Part shown: piece after piece, positions 49,695-62,171 of the stretch | Position numbering within the stretch: the stretch's first letter is position 1 | How the letters are laid out: the number at the start of each line of letters is the position of its first letter | Assembly: GCF_910594005.1 (NCBI RefSeq) | Contig: NC_057827.1 | Span: 6,076,001 to 6,140,000 of the forward strand | From: Cervus elaphus | Lineage: Eukaryota > Chordata > Mammalia > Artiodactyla > Cervidae | Length of the DNA stretch: 64,000 nt | Direction: 5' to 3' | Position numbers and translations under genes: made by a program | The notes under the pieces: model-generated | What the model was told of the DNA's origin: nothing | The model's input: only the letters and a program-made list of their open reading frames with translations | The model's database searches: none

Positions 49695-52411
49695 TGTTCA
49701 GTCACTTAAGTTGTATCCAGCTCTTTGTGACCCCATGGACTACAGCATGCCTGGCTCTTTGTTCTCCATTATCTCCCAGAGTTTTAAATTAGTATCCATT
49801 GTGCCAGTGGTGCTATCTAACCATCCTATCCTCCCTCTGCTGCCCGCTTCTCCTTTTGCCTTCAGTGTTTCCCAGCCTCAAGGTCTTTTCCAGTCAGTCA
49901 TCTCTTTGTACCAGGTGGCCAAAATATTGGAGCTTCAGCTTTGTCAACACTGCTGCCAGTGAATATTCAGGGTTGATTTCCTTTAGGATGGACTGGTTGG
50001 ATCTCTTTGCAGTCCAAGGGACTCTCAGGAGTCTTCTCCAACACCACAGTTCAAAAGCATCAATTCTTCAGGTACTAGAATTCTTTATAGTATAACTCTA
50101 ACATCCATACATGACTACTGGAAAAACCATAGCTTTGACTTATACAAACCTTTGTTGGCAAAGTAATGTCTCTGCTTTTTAATATGCTGTCTATGTTTGT
50201 AATAGTTTCCATTCCAAGGAGCAAACGTCTTTTAATTTCATGGCTGCACTCACCATCTATAGTGATTTTGCAGCCCAAGAAAATAAAATCTGTCATTGTT
50301 TCCAATTTTTCCCCATGAAGTGATAATCCTGGATGCCATAATCTTAGTTTTATTAATGTGGAGTTTCAAGGAAGCTTTTTCACCCTTCTCTTTCACACTC
50401 ACTAAGAAGCTCTTCAGTTTCTCTTCACTTTCTGCCATTAAAGTGGTATCATCTGCATATCTGAGGTTGTTGATATTTCTCCTGGCAATCTTGATTCCAG
50501 CTTGTGCTTTATCCAACCCAGCATTTTGCATAATGTTAAATAAGGATAGAAGTTAAATAAGCATGGTGACAATATACAGCCTTGAGGTACTCCTTTCCTG
50601 ATTTGGAAAGAGTTAGTTGTTCCATGTCTAGTACAGGTTTCTCAGGAGACAAGTAAGGTGGTCTTGTACTTCCATCTCTTTAAGAATTTTCCACAGATTA
50701 TTGTGATCCACATGGTCAAAGGCAATAGCATAGTCAGTGAAGTCAAAGTAGATATTTTTCTGTAATCGCCTTGCTTTCTCCATGATCCAATGAAAGTTGG
50801 CAATTTGATCTCTGATTCCTCTGTCTCTTCAAAACCCAGCTTGTACATCTGGAAGTTTTTGGTTCATGTACTGCTGAAGCCTAGCTTGAAGGATTTTGAG
50901 TATTACCTTGCTGGCATTTGAAATGAGCATAATTGTATGGTAATTTGAGCATTCTTTGGCATTGCCCTTCTTTGAGGTTGGAATGAAAACTGACCTTTTC
51001 CAGTCCTGTGGCCAGTGCTGAGTTTTCCTAATTTTCTGACATATTGAGTGCAGCACTTTAGTAGCATCATCTTTTAGGATTTTAAATAGCTGAGCTGGAA
51101 TTCTATCACCTCCACTAGCTTTGTTTGTAGTGATACGTCCTAAGGTCCACTTGACTTCACACTCCAGGTTGTCCAGTTACAGGTTTGTGACCACACCATC
51201 ATGGTTTTCTGAATCATTAACACTTTTCTTGTACAGTTCTTCTGTGTATTCTTATCACCTTTTCTTAATTTCGTCTGCTTCTCTTAGGTCTTTACAGTTT
51301 CTGTCCTTTATCATGTCCATTCTTACATGAAATGTTCCCTTGATGTCTCTGACAGGTATTTTCTTGAAAAGATCTATAGTCCTTTCCATTTATTGTTTTC
51401 CTGTATTCTTTGCATTGTTTATTTAAGATGGTCTTCTTATCTCTCCTTGCTATTCTCTGAACTCTGCATTCAGTTGGGTATATCTTTCCCTTTCTCCCTT
51501 GCCTTTCGCTTCTCTTATTTCCTTAGCTATTTGTAAAGCCTCCTCAGGCAATCACTTTGCCTTCTTGCATCTTTTTCTTTGGGACAGCTTTGGTCACTGC
51601 CTCCTGTACAGTGTTATGAATCTGCATGCATAGTTCTTCAGGAACCCTGTCTACAAGATCTAATCCCTTGAATCTATTTGTCACCTCCACTATATAATCT
51701 TAAGCTCTTTGATTTAGGTCATACCTGAATGGCCTAGTGGTTTTCCCTACTTTCTTCAATTTAAGTCTGAATTTTGCAATAAGGAGCTCATGATCTGAGC
51801 CACAGTCAACTCCAGGTCTTGTTTTTACTGACTGTATAGAGCTTTTTCATCTCTGACTGCAAAGAACATACTCTGATTTCAGTGTTGACTGTCTGGTGAT
51901 GTCCATGTATTGAGTCATCTCTTGTGTTGCTGGAGAAAGGTATGTGCTTTGAGGGCTACTCCATTTCTTCAAGGAATTCTTGCCCACAGCAGTAGATTTA
52001 ATGGTCATCTGAGTTAAATTTGCCCATTCCCATCCATTTTAATTCACTGATTCCTGAAGATACCAGTGTTTAATCTTGTCAGCTTCTGCTTGACCATGTC
52101 CAATTTACTTTGATCCATGGACCTAACTTTTCAGGTTCCTATGCAGTAATGCGTACAGCATCAGATTTTACTTTCACCACCAGATATATCCACAACTGAC
52201 CATCATTTCTGCTTTCACCCAATTGCTTCATTCTTTCTGGAATTATTAGTAATTGCCCTCTGCTCTTCCCCGGTAGCATATTGGATACCTTCCAACTTAG
52301 GGGGCTCATCTCCTGGTGTCTTATTTTTTTGCCTTTTCATACTGTCCATGGGGTTTTTCAGGCAAGAATAATGGTGTGGGTTGCCATTTCCTTCTCCAGG
52401 GGACCAGGTTT
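49695..52411 (-). mobile_element. BovB LINE, longest coding remnant
   Basis: The 3' end is at 49,695. Minus frames run from the C-terminus (50,075-50,305) through the RT core (50,250-50,531, with intact LRYADDTTLM) to the RT fingers (50,829-51,056). The linker between endonuclease and RT follows to about 51,945. There a jump removes most of the endonuclease, whose N-terminal codons resume at about 51,950-52,320. Several frameshifts and stops make it non-functional. It splits an old L1 3' UTR. Confidence 0.92.
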
Positions 52412-53587
52412 TGTCCTTTACAGAATGACATATAAATGGAATCAGACATTACATAATATCTAGGGTCTAGTTCCTTTTACCTTGCAATTTGAGTTCTCTA
52501 GTTTACTTGCAAGCCTTTATCCTTCAGAGACCTCTGTTTGGTTATTGATATACTCCTCCTAGGATTCCTAATTGCATTCCATGTTGAGAAAAGACAGGCC
52601 AGTCTTACTCCATCTTAATTCCACTTACGTCTTACCCCTCTCTAAAGTCTTTTTCCATTTGATTCTTTTTGTAAATAATTTCCATTTATCTTATGAAGTG
52701 TCTCATCTATTTTTCTATTCTTGGCCATTGGTCCATTCGTTTCAACATGTTTGTAATAAATTTTCAGAGTTCTTATCTCTTACTTCCAGAATATGGGTCT
52801 CACAGCAAGCATCCTTTTTATTTGACCCATCACAAAGCATTTCACAAAATCTTTATTTGCTGTAATACAACTTTAGAATTTCTTAATTTAAAAGATAACT
52901 GCTATGTTACTAATGTACATAGAGTGGTAGAGGGGATTATTGACTATTTGCAAAGTGAAGCGTTCAGAGAGGAAATAAATGAAGAAATGACAAAGATGAT
53001 AAAGGAGCAAGGAATTTTGATTTGTTTGGTGAGGACTAGGTATGCGAGGATGCCTGTACAGTAAATAATTATTATAGAACCAATTGTTCTATTGATTTTT
53101 AAAATAATTTCATTCATTTTTCTGATCTGATTTGTATCCTATGTGATGTTTTGCTGCAGGTCAAAGGCTAGAACACGTTATCATACTACAGGGAGGAAAG
53201 GTGAGCAGCTACTGTGGTGCTATTGAAATTTTGGTCTGTGTTCTTGCCCGTGATGTCACAAAGTCAAGTTTTTTGAGCTCATTTTTTCAGGTGCCCATGG
53301 AGCATATTTTTATGATAAATTTTCCCCCATAGGTATATCTGCTTTGTTAATGGAATCTTCATTATTTTTCCCTGTATTAAAGAAAATAGCTTGGTTAACA
53401 TTTAAGAATCGTTGATAGATTTCCTTTTTATACCATTTTATTATGTGTGAAAATAACCTTTTAGTGAAATTTAAATGTGCCAAAATATTTATCTTTTTAT
53501 TACTAGCTTTCAGAATTTAGATATTTCTACTCATATTTCCAGTATAATCAAACCTTATTTGCTACTTCATTTGCAAATGATACCCCA
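52412..53587. other. AT-rich non-coding stretch
   Basis: Begins with about 60 bp of the interrupted old L1 3' UTR. Two overlapping + frames of 97 and 123 codons (52,572-53,064) have no recognisable motifs. Nothing else is seen. Confidence 0.35.
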
Positions 53588-53790
53588 CTATGGCTCAGAT
53601 GAGAAAGAACCTGCCTGCTATGCAGGAAATGCAGATTTGACCCCTGGGTCAGGAAGATCCCCTGGAGAAGGGAATGACTACCCACTGCAGTATTCTTGCT
53701 TGGAGAATTGTGTGAACAGAGTAGCCTAGCAGGCTACAGTCCATGGGGTGTCAAAGAGTCAGACTCCACTGGGAGACTAACACTTTCACC
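53588..53790 (+). mobile_element. Bov-tA SINE
   Basis: A diverged tRNA-like head ('tatggctcagatgagaaaga') and a complete Bov-A body ('cccctggagaagggaatgac'). It ends about 240 bp upstream of SNORD109A. Confidence 0.88.
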
Positions 53791-54026
53791 TCACCACTCC
53801 TTGAAATTTTAGTTGACTTGGTTGTTTTGAATATTTTCAATAGATTTTAATTTTATACAGAGAAATCCATGGTTCTGTGCCTTTTGTGCTATGAGGGTTC
53901 TATTGTTCAAATACTAAACAAATTGTGTTCTGTATATATATTGTTTTTTGTTAACAACACAGTAGGTAGGCCTGATGAAAATAAGCCTGGCTATAGAAAT
54001 GCTTATTTGTTGGGAGGGTGCTTGTC

Positions 54027-54095
54027 TGGATCAATGATGAGAAAAATTGTCTGAGGATGCTGAGGGACTCATTCCAGATGTCAATCTGAGGTCCA
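54027..54095 (+). ncRNA. C/D-box snoRNA SNORD109A (HBII-438)
   Basis: A 69-nt C/D snoRNA. Terminal stem TGGATC (54,027-54,032) pairs with GGTCCA (54,090-54,095, one G-U). C box ATGATGA is at 54,034-54,040, D' CTGA at 54,051-54,054 and D CTGA at 54,086-54,089. The interior (gtctgaggatgctgagggac) matches my recollection of human SNORD109A almost completely. In human this gene lies just upstream of the SNORD116 array, inside introns of the paternally expressed SNHG14 transcript. Here SNORD116 follows 4.3 kb downstream on the same strand, so synteny agrees. It is an orphan snoRNA with no accepted rRNA target. All boxes are intact, so a functional copy is likely. SNORD109B is nearly identical in human but lies beyond SNORD115. 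Position favours 109A. Confidence 0.88.
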
Positions 54096-54996
54096 GATGA
54101 ATGCACCTCTAATCAGACAAATAAGAACCTCATAGCTTGGCTTTGACTACATAACACTGCTGTGAGCATGCCTTTTCTTTCTTCCAGAGCAAGTCATCCT
54201 ATTCTACATTTTCATGCCTCTTATGAGGCATGTAGATATGCTAAGTGACTTGCTTCATTTTGGTCATTTCGAACACAGTTGTAGATAGAACTTTTTAAAG
54301 GAATTGTTCTTGAGAAATAAATGGCGGGTGGGGGGGTGGCAAATGTTGAAGTAGAAGTGGTTGAACAACTGTAATGGGTACTGAAAGCATCATTTGTGGT
54401 TGAGCTGGAAGAAGGGAAGATTGCATGACTATAATAAATTTTGACAATGAAATTTGACAGTATTAGTGCTTTGTTATTTTTATTGTTGAATATTTTTGAG
54501 ACTATGTCTTTTTTTTCTTTTTGTTTGTTTTTGTTTTTTTCTGCTACACTTTTCTGAGGTAGAAGGACTGAAATGAGGGCCTCTACTTCAGAGAATATGG
54601 GTGAGTAACTGTATCAGGATCATTGAAAATTCATATGTCTCATGCACTGTGCCACACCCTGAAGTCTCAGTGTTCATCTGTTCAGTGGCTTACTGGATAA
54701 TGTCTTCATGATGTCCTTTTCTTTGGTGATTGCCTCTGGCCTCATTTCCAAATTTTAAGTTTTATTTTATCTGCATTTTGGGTGAACTGACAAATACAGA
54801 ATCTTGGAAAATTGTTGTTTTATACATTTTCTTGTTGCAGTGAAATATCCTTTGGTGAAATTAAACTGTGCTTGGGAGTTTTCTTAACATATTATGGTTT
54901 CAGAATGTTGACCCCATGATTGAGATCATCATTGTTAGATCATTTTCGTCAGATCTATAAGATCATTACGGGTCATTATTGCTATTCTTCTAAATG
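54096..54996. other. Non-coding stretch downstream of SNORD109A
   Basis: No gene or confident repeat. T-rich around 54,508-54,540. Presumably host-transcript intron. Confidence 0.4.
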
Positions 54997-55154
54997 TTGA
55001 AAGTGAAAGGCGCTCAATTGTGTCTGATTCTTTGAATTCTCCAGGCCAGAATACTGGAGTGGGTAGCCTCTCTCTCTCCAGGGAATCTTCCCAACCCAGG
55101 GATCAAACCCAGGTCTCCCACATTGCAGGCAGATTCTTTACCAGCTGAGCCACA
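54997..55154 (-). mobile_element. Bov-tA SINE, minus strand
   Basis: A short reversed Bov-A body with a well kept reversed tRNA-like head ('gcagattctttaccagctga'). Internally deleted. Confidence 0.92.
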
Positions 55155-55417
55155 TTTGACTTTAATTAGAATTTTTCCTTTTTTGATCTGAAAAATTATA
55201 CTTTATACTTTCTGAACTCTAAGGCCATGAAGATTTTAAAGGATAAAAAGCTTCATTTTTCTGTAACACAAATAATTTCAATTTTCCATATTGCATTAAT
55301 CTCACAAAACATACTATGTTGGATTAATCAAGTGTAGTAAAATTTCATATATTGAATAATTAATCACTATTTCTTGTTAAATTGAAACATCCATCAGTTA
55401 AGAAAAATAGTCTGTAC
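55155..55417. other. AT-rich non-coding stretch
   Basis: Nothing recognisable. Left flank of the rearranged BovB. Confidence 0.4.
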
Positions 55418-57462
55418 ATTCTTTCTCCAACACTACAGTTCTAAACTGTCAATTCTGTCCATAATTCTTCAGGCATTCTGTCTATCAGATCCAATCCCTT
55501 GAATCTATTTGTTGCTTCCATTGTATAATCATGAGATACTTGATTTAGGTCATACCTGAATGGCCTAGTGTTTTTTTCTGCTTTCTTCAGTTAAGTCTAA
55601 AGTTTGCAATGAGTTCATTTTCTGTGTCACAGTCAGCTCCCGGTCTTGTTTTTGCTGACTATCTAGAGCTTCTCCAACTTCGCCTGCAAAGAATGAAATC
55701 AATCTTATTTCAGATTTGACCATCTGGTGTTGTCCATGTGTAGAGTCTTCTCTTGTGTTTTTGGAAGAGGGTGTTTGCTAGGAACATTGCGTTCTCTTGG
55801 CAAAACTGTGTTAGCCTTCGTCCTGCTTCATTTTGTACTACAAGACCAAACTTGCCTGTTATTCCAGGTGTCTCTTGACTTTCTTCCTTTGCGCTCCATT
55901 CCCCTATGATGAAAAGGACATCTTTTTTATTGGTGTCCTTTTAGTTCTAGAAGGTGTTATAAGTCTTCATAGAACCATTCAAATTCATCTTCCTCAGCAT
56001 TTGTGACTGAGGCATAGACTTGGATTAGTATGATATTGAATGGTTTGCTTTAGAAATGAACTGAGATCATTCTGTTGTTTTTGAGATTGCACCCATGTAC
56101 TGCATTTTGAATTCTTTTATTGACCATAAGGGCTATTCCATTTTTACTAAGGGATTCTTGCCCAGAGTAGTAGGTATAATGGTCATCTGTATTATTCACC
56201 CATTCCCATCCATTTTAGTTCACTGATTCCTAAAATGTCAATGTTCATTCTTACTATCTCCTGTTTGACCAATTCCAATTTACTTTGATTTGTGGACCTA
56301 ACATTCCAGGTTCCTTTGCAATATTGTTCTTTACAGCATCGTACTTTACTTTCACCACTAGACACATGCACAATTAGATGTTGTTTCCATTGTGGGTCAG
56401 CCTCTTCATTGCTTCTGGAGCTATTTCTCCACTCTTCTACAGTAGCATAATGGGCAGTTGGGGACTTGGGGAGTTCATCTTTCAGTGTCATATCTTTTCC
56501 CATTTTCATATTATTCACTGGATTCTAAACACAAGAAGCCAAAGCACTTTATCATTTTTTTCCTCCAGTGGACCACATTTTGTCAGAACTGACCACCATG
56601 ACCCATCCATCTTGGGTGGCCCTACAAGGCATGGCTCATAGTTTCACTGAGTTAGACAAGACTGTGATACATGTGATCAACTTGGTTAGTTTTATGTGAT
56701 TATGGTTTTCTTTCTATCTGCTCTATGATAGATGAGGATAAGTGGCTTGTGGAAGCTTCCTGATGGGTGGGACTAACTATGGGGAAAACTGGGTCTAGCT
56801 CTGGTAGGCAAGACCGTGCACAAGAAAACAGTGACAGACTTCACTTTCTTGGGCTCCAAATCACTGTGACTGGTGACTGAAGCCATGAAATTACAAGGCG
56901 CTTGCTCCTTGGAAGAAAAGCTATGACAAAATTAGACAGCATACTAATGATTAGAGACATCATTTTGCTGACACAGGTCCATATACTCAAAGCGATAGTT
57001 TTTCCAGTAGTCATCTATGGATGTAAGATTAGAACCATAAAGAAGGCTGAGCATTCTGAAAAAAAAAAAAAAAAGAAGAAGGCTGAGCATTGAAGATTTG
57101 ATGCTTTCATACTGTGGTATCAGAAAATACTTGCGAGAGTACCTCAGACTGCAAGGAAAAAACCAGTGAATCCTAAAGGAAATCAATCCAGAATATTCAC
57201 TGGAAGGTCTGATGCTGAAGCTGAAGCTCCAGTAATTTGGCCACCTGATGAGAAAAGCTGACACAATGGAATAGACCCTGTTCTGAGAAACATTGAAGGC
57301 AGGAGGAGAAGGGGACAAAAGGTGATGAGATGGTTGGATGGCATCACTAACTCAATGGACAAGGATTTGAGAAAACTTCTGGAGATGATGAAGGACAGAG
57401 AAACCTAGCAAACAGCATTTCATGCGGTCACAAAGAGTCGGACATGACTGAGTGACTGGAGA
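55418..57462. mobile_element. BovB LINE with inverted 5' part
   Basis: 55,418-56,812 is BovB in minus orientation: a short C-terminal piece, then the linker, the endonuclease (frame 56,192-56,518 with ISELKW) and the start of the 5' region. 56,813-57,462 is BovB in plus orientation, the RT C-terminal part and a complete 3' end ('cacaaagagtcggacatgac'). This is the arrangement made by twin priming. Most of RT is missing between the two parts. Inside the plus part an A17 run is bracketed by a duplicated 'aagaaggctgagcatt' (57,041-57,090). It lies between SNORD109A and SNORD116 and ends exactly where the GC-rich repeat begins. Confidence 0.85.
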
Positions 57463-58434
57463 GGAGGCCAGCATGGATGCAGATAGAAGGAGTCAGAATA
57501 GATCCCAGCCACGCAGGTGGGATCTGGTTTGGGTAGATGCATTTTTGATGCAGTTCCTGCTCTGAGTGCCATAGTTGGGGCTGTGCTGATGTCAAGGCCG
57601 AAGTGAGGAAGTTTCTGTGGTTTCTAGTTGGAGCCCCAGGCCCTATCTGAGGACCCCATCATTGCAGCCCTTTGATTTGGTGAGATTCCTGAGTGCCTGG
57701 TGGGTTGCAGTGGTTGCAGAGGCCTGGAAGACTGAAGCCAGGGGACAACAGCGATAGGACTCCATGGAGATGGCACATGTGTTCAGACACCAGGGCCTTT
57801 ACATGGGGACTCTGAGACACAGAGATACCCAGGAGTTCCATAGGACACTCAGCCCCAAATCACATCCCCCACCAGCCATGCATGCTCAGTCCGACAGACA
57901 CCCACAGGCACTTGAACCTAATAACTGCACTCTGTTGACAGATAAGTACCCAGTTGTCTGTATGGGATCAATACACTTGACTTGCAGATGCAGGCCTTCC
58001 CCCCATGAAGCTTGCACATTGATCTCACTCAGTGAGAGATCGGGTACACATCTGAAGCCTGCCTGTGCTTTCTGTCCCCTTGTCAGGTGAAGTTGCCAGG
58101 TATGACTGTCCATCACCAGGAGACGAAGCTCAGCCTATGAGGTGGTAACTCGAGGTGCAGGGGAGTCCTACAAGAAGTGTGGCGGGCCCAGTTTCCTGCC
58201 AGTTCTTTTTGTATCACTGAGCATAGTACGCCTTCCCTTGCCCCAAGATGTGTCATGGATTTCGGCTTTCCTGGGACTGCCTGAGTGGCTGTACGTATGG
58301 GGGGACCATTCCTCTTGCTGAGAAACCTGGGGGCTCTGAGTTGCCCCGGCTGCTCTAGGACTCCCAGGTCACTGGCTCCTCCTTGGAGGGGTGCTGCCTG
58401 CCCTGTGAAGGTGGGCAGTGAACCAGCACATGCT

Positions 58435-58530
58435 CAGATCAATGATGACATCCTCACTTGCATTCCTTGGAAAATCTGAACAAAGTGAGTGAGAACTCAC
58501 TACCGTCTCCTCATTGAAACTGAGGTCCAG
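58435..58530 (+). ncRNA. C/D-box snoRNA SNORD116 (HBII-85), copy 1
   Basis: About 95 nt. C box ATGATGA lies at 58,442-58,448, D' CTGA at 58,476-58,479 and D CTGA at 58,520-58,523, followed by GGTCCAGCA. The body has the conserved SNORD116 words cattccttggaaaatctgaa, gtgagtgagaactca and accgtct. The innermost terminal stem GATC/GGTC pairs with one G-U. SNORD116 is a multicopy orphan snoRNA processed from introns of SNHG14. It is expressed mainly in brain from the paternal allele, and loss of the human cluster causes the core Prader-Willi phenotype. It sits at the left edge of block beta1. All essential boxes are intact, so a functional copy is likely. Confidence 0.95.
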
Positions 58531-59054
58531 CACATTGCTGCCCCTGGGGCTACGGTAGGGGCTAGTTAGCATGAGGGCCAGCTACATCTGTGTCACACAC
58601 ATGCAGACAGCACCCCGGCCACCACAGTTTGTGAGGCTCCCATGTGAGGGTGGGCTGTGGACAGCATTTGAGTGGACTTCAGAGTGCCAGGTCCTTGGTA
58701 ATGACTGTGAGAGGCAGAGGAGGCTGCCAGCTTGGCAACTGGCAGTAGGAGTCGCAGTAGATCCTGGCTTAGGCCCGTTGAGCTCTTGGCTTGAACAGGT
58801 GTGTTTCACTCCAGTTCCTGCTGCAAGTGCAGTAGTTGGGGCTGTGCTGATGTGGAAGCAAAAGCAAGGAAGCTACAGTGGTTTCTTGATTGCAGCCCCA
58901 GGCCAGATCTGAGGCCCTCGCCATTGTGGCCCTTTGGGTAGGTAAGATTCTTGAGGGCGTGGTAGAATTCTTGAGGGTGTGGTTGGCTGGAGCAGTTGCA
59001 GTGACCTGGTGGACCAGTGGCATTGATGAAGGGCAATAGGCCTCATTTCTGCAG

Positions 59055-59184
59055 TTGGCAACTCCTCTATTGCAACTCTTGGCACAGTGCTTGATCTGTG
59101 GAGGCCACCATGGACTGTGGTGAGGTCCCAGGTCTGCAGTCCTCCTGTGGGTTAGCCAGAGTACCTAGGAAAAGTGTAGAGCAG
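59055..59184 (+). ncRNA. Candidate host-transcript exon, unit 1
   Basis: A pyrimidine-rich acceptor (ctcatttctgcag, ending 59,054) and a strong donor CAG|GTGAGG (cut after 59,184) bracket 130 nt, about 520 nt downstream of SNORD116. Both signals are kept in beta2 at 62,771 and 62,894 although the sequence between has changed. An internal acceptor-like 'ggcacag' at 59,087 is an alternative start. No conserved open frame exists, which fits a non-coding SNHG14-type exon. No transcript evidence was available. Confidence 0.4.
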
Positions 59185-62171
59185 GTGAGGAAAGTTGCAG
59201 TGTGATTTCCTGGGATGAACTGTTGCCCTGAGGCTGCAGGTACTGTCTTTGTGTTTCCAAGGATACCTTGGTCCCCTTGAAGGTGCCCTTGGCTCCCTGC
59301 AAAAGAGAGGGCCCACTGGTCCTCGGGAGACTTTTGTGGCCTTGGTGGCCTGATGTCTTGCAGGGGCCTTGAACAGTTCCATGTACTGAGGCCTGCCTGC
59401 CAGCCAGTCTGTGTAGAACTGAGGTCTGCACACCTGCCTGTTGATCCCTTTGACTCTTGGGCATGGAATTTGCAAGGTGTAAGACTTCCTAAGGGATGGG
59501 GCAAGATGGCCAGCCTGGGTGGGACTCAGGTGTCTTCTACCCTGCAGAGAAGTATCATCCACCAAGGCAGTTCTTGTGGTAGAGGTTGGGCCTTGGTTGG
59601 CATGCCAAGCCTGCCTCCATGGTATAGCCAGTGGCTGCCCTGACATGGTTTTGGGAAGCCTTGCACAGCAAAGCTCTTCTCCTGACAGTTCTTCTCAGGT
59701 CTTGGAAGCAGCCTTGGTGTCCTGAGTGCACTTGGTAGTTGTGCTGTGGCGGAGAAGAGGTGCCGGGCAGAATGGCGTAGGTCAACTAATCAAGGCCTTC
59801 TTACTTCTGTGGGTCTTTCTGGGTGCTTATTTTCCCTTGTGTGAGCAGGGCACCTTGAGGCTTCTGATGGGGTTGAGAAGACCTGGGGACAGGAGCAGTT
59901 CAATTTGGACCAGGCCCTGGACTAGGGGAGCTTTTCCTCAGGTGTGGCCGGTACCCAGGGCCCTGCGGGCTGTGGATCTGAGCATAATCTGACTGCTAAA
60001 GGCTCCCAGTTTCTGTGGTAGTGACCCCTGAACCCTGGTACCTGAGGATGACCACCTCCCATCTTCATTTTCCAGTGGAGCACTGGAGAGTGATTGGACG
60101 CAGTCAGCTGGAGGAGTTGCATGCCCTGAGTTATTTTAGCCTTTTGAGGGTGTGGTGGGCCTTTTCTGCTCCAGGGCCAAGTTCATGGAATTGTCTGTCT
60201 TCTCAGGAAACTTCAGTTGTACCTTGAGGAGCTGGGACTTGTGAGAAATGACAACTAATTGTAGTAGTACTGGCATGGCCTCAGGACACGTGGCAGTTCC
60301 ACAGAAGCTCCGCTTGCCGACTTTGAGCAGTCAGGTTTCTGTGCTTTGGTCAGAGGGAATGGGTTTTGGAAATCAGGAGCCCATGCCTTATGTGAACAGC
60401 CCCAGGGTGAAAGTTTGCATGGAGCTTGTGGAAGGTGTCAGGCGTGATCTGCCATATTGTGGGAAGGCTAGATGTCAGGGCTCTGTGGAGAAGGCATACC
60501 TTTTCAGCCAATGAGGCCTTTACAAAGGGGCTCAGCCTTTACAAGGAGACAACCAGGAGTTCCAGAGATGCACACCCAGAATCCTGAAAGCTCATCTTTG
60601 TTTGGACACTGGAACACACACACTTAGCCCAACATCAAGCCCCTCACCACAAACAGCCAAACTGACACACACAGATAATATATCCTAACTTCCTACAGTC
60701 TGCTAACGCATATGTATCCTCTGGGATATAAAGGATTGAGGCAGTTAGAAAGCAGATGAAAGCCTTCAACCAGGAACTGTCAGCGTGGATGTTATTCCGA
60801 GAGAATGGGATGCACATCTGGAGCGTGCCTGTGCTTTTCAGTTTTTAGGAACTGTTGCCGGGTATGACTGTCCATCACCCAGGAAGAGGCCATGTGTGTT
60901 ATGCGTGGACTCGAGGTGTAGGGGAGTCTTGTCAGACGTGTGGCAGGCCCAAATCGCTGTGGAGGGTACACCTTCCACCTTTTGGATTAAGGGTTCTGTT
61001 GGTTCCGTGGGATTGCCTGAATAGCTGTAAGTGTGGATGGACTGATCCTCTTACTGAGAAGCCTGGAGGCTCTGGATTGCCTAGCTGCTAGAGGACTCCC
61101 GTGCTCACTGGCTCCTCCTGGGAGCAATGCCGCCTGCCCTGCTGAGGTGTACAGCGAGGCACCTGGAGCTTCTGGGGAAAGTGCCCTTGTTCCTGAGGGA
61201 AGGCGGACTTGTGGGCAAGGACAGCTGAGCTGTAGTAGAAGCTGGCCTGGTCTCAGGGTAGGTGGCAGTCACACAGATGCGCTGCAGGGCCACCTTGGGT
61301 GGTCAGGTCCATGTGCTTTGATTGGAGGGTGAGTGACATGGGGATCAGGAGCCCAGAGCCTATTTCAGCAGGCCCTCTGAATGAATATTGCATGCGGCTT
61401 GTGGAAGGTGGCATGCCTCATCTGCCATGTTGTGTGACGGCAGGAGGTCAGGGCTCTGTGGAGAAGTCATGCCTATTCAGGCACTGAGGCCTTTGCAAAG
61501 GGGCTCTGACATAGAGGAGTTCCAGAGGCACACCCAGAATCCTGAGAGTATATCTTCATTGGTAGACCAGAACACACGCCCTCAGCCCCACACTGAATCC
61601 CCTGGCCACACACGGCTTTCAGAGAGACAGACACCCACAGGCACTTGAAACTGATTATCTGTCACTCCTGGTGACAGATAGGCATCCAGTTGTATGTAAG
61701 GGATTGAGGTAGTTGGGGCTGAGATCCAGAACTTCCCCCAGAGAACCATGGGCATCAGTATTGTTCAGCAAGAACAAGGGAACACATCTGAAGCCTACCT
61801 GTGCTTTCTGCCCACTTGTCAGGTGATGTTGCCACGTATGACTGCCTGTCACTCAGAATACAAAGACCTGCCTGTGCGGTGCTGATTCAAGGTGCAAGGG
61901 AGTCCAACAAGAAGTGTGGTGGGCCCAGGTTGCTACCACTACTTTTTGGATCACTGAGCATGGAACTCCTTCAGCTGCCCCAAGATGTGTCATGGATTTA
62001 CAGTTTCCTGGGACTGCCTGAGTAGCTGTAAGTTTAGATGGACTGTTCCTCTTGCTGAGAAGCCTAGGCGCTCTGAGTTCCCCCAGCTGTTGGAGGACTC
62101 CCGGGTCACTGGCTTCTCCTGGGGGCTGCCCTCCCTTCCTGACTAAAGTGTACAGCGAACCAGCAGGTGCT

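Noticed and set aside
52572..53064. Overlapping 97- and 123-codon + frames
   Set aside because: Low-complexity, hydrophobic and AT-driven composition in two registers. No known motif.
61130..61200. A third SNORD116 expected between alpha1 and alpha2
   Set aside because: The sequence passes from the pre-snoRNA segment directly to the next alpha start. No TGATGA or SNORD116 body is present.
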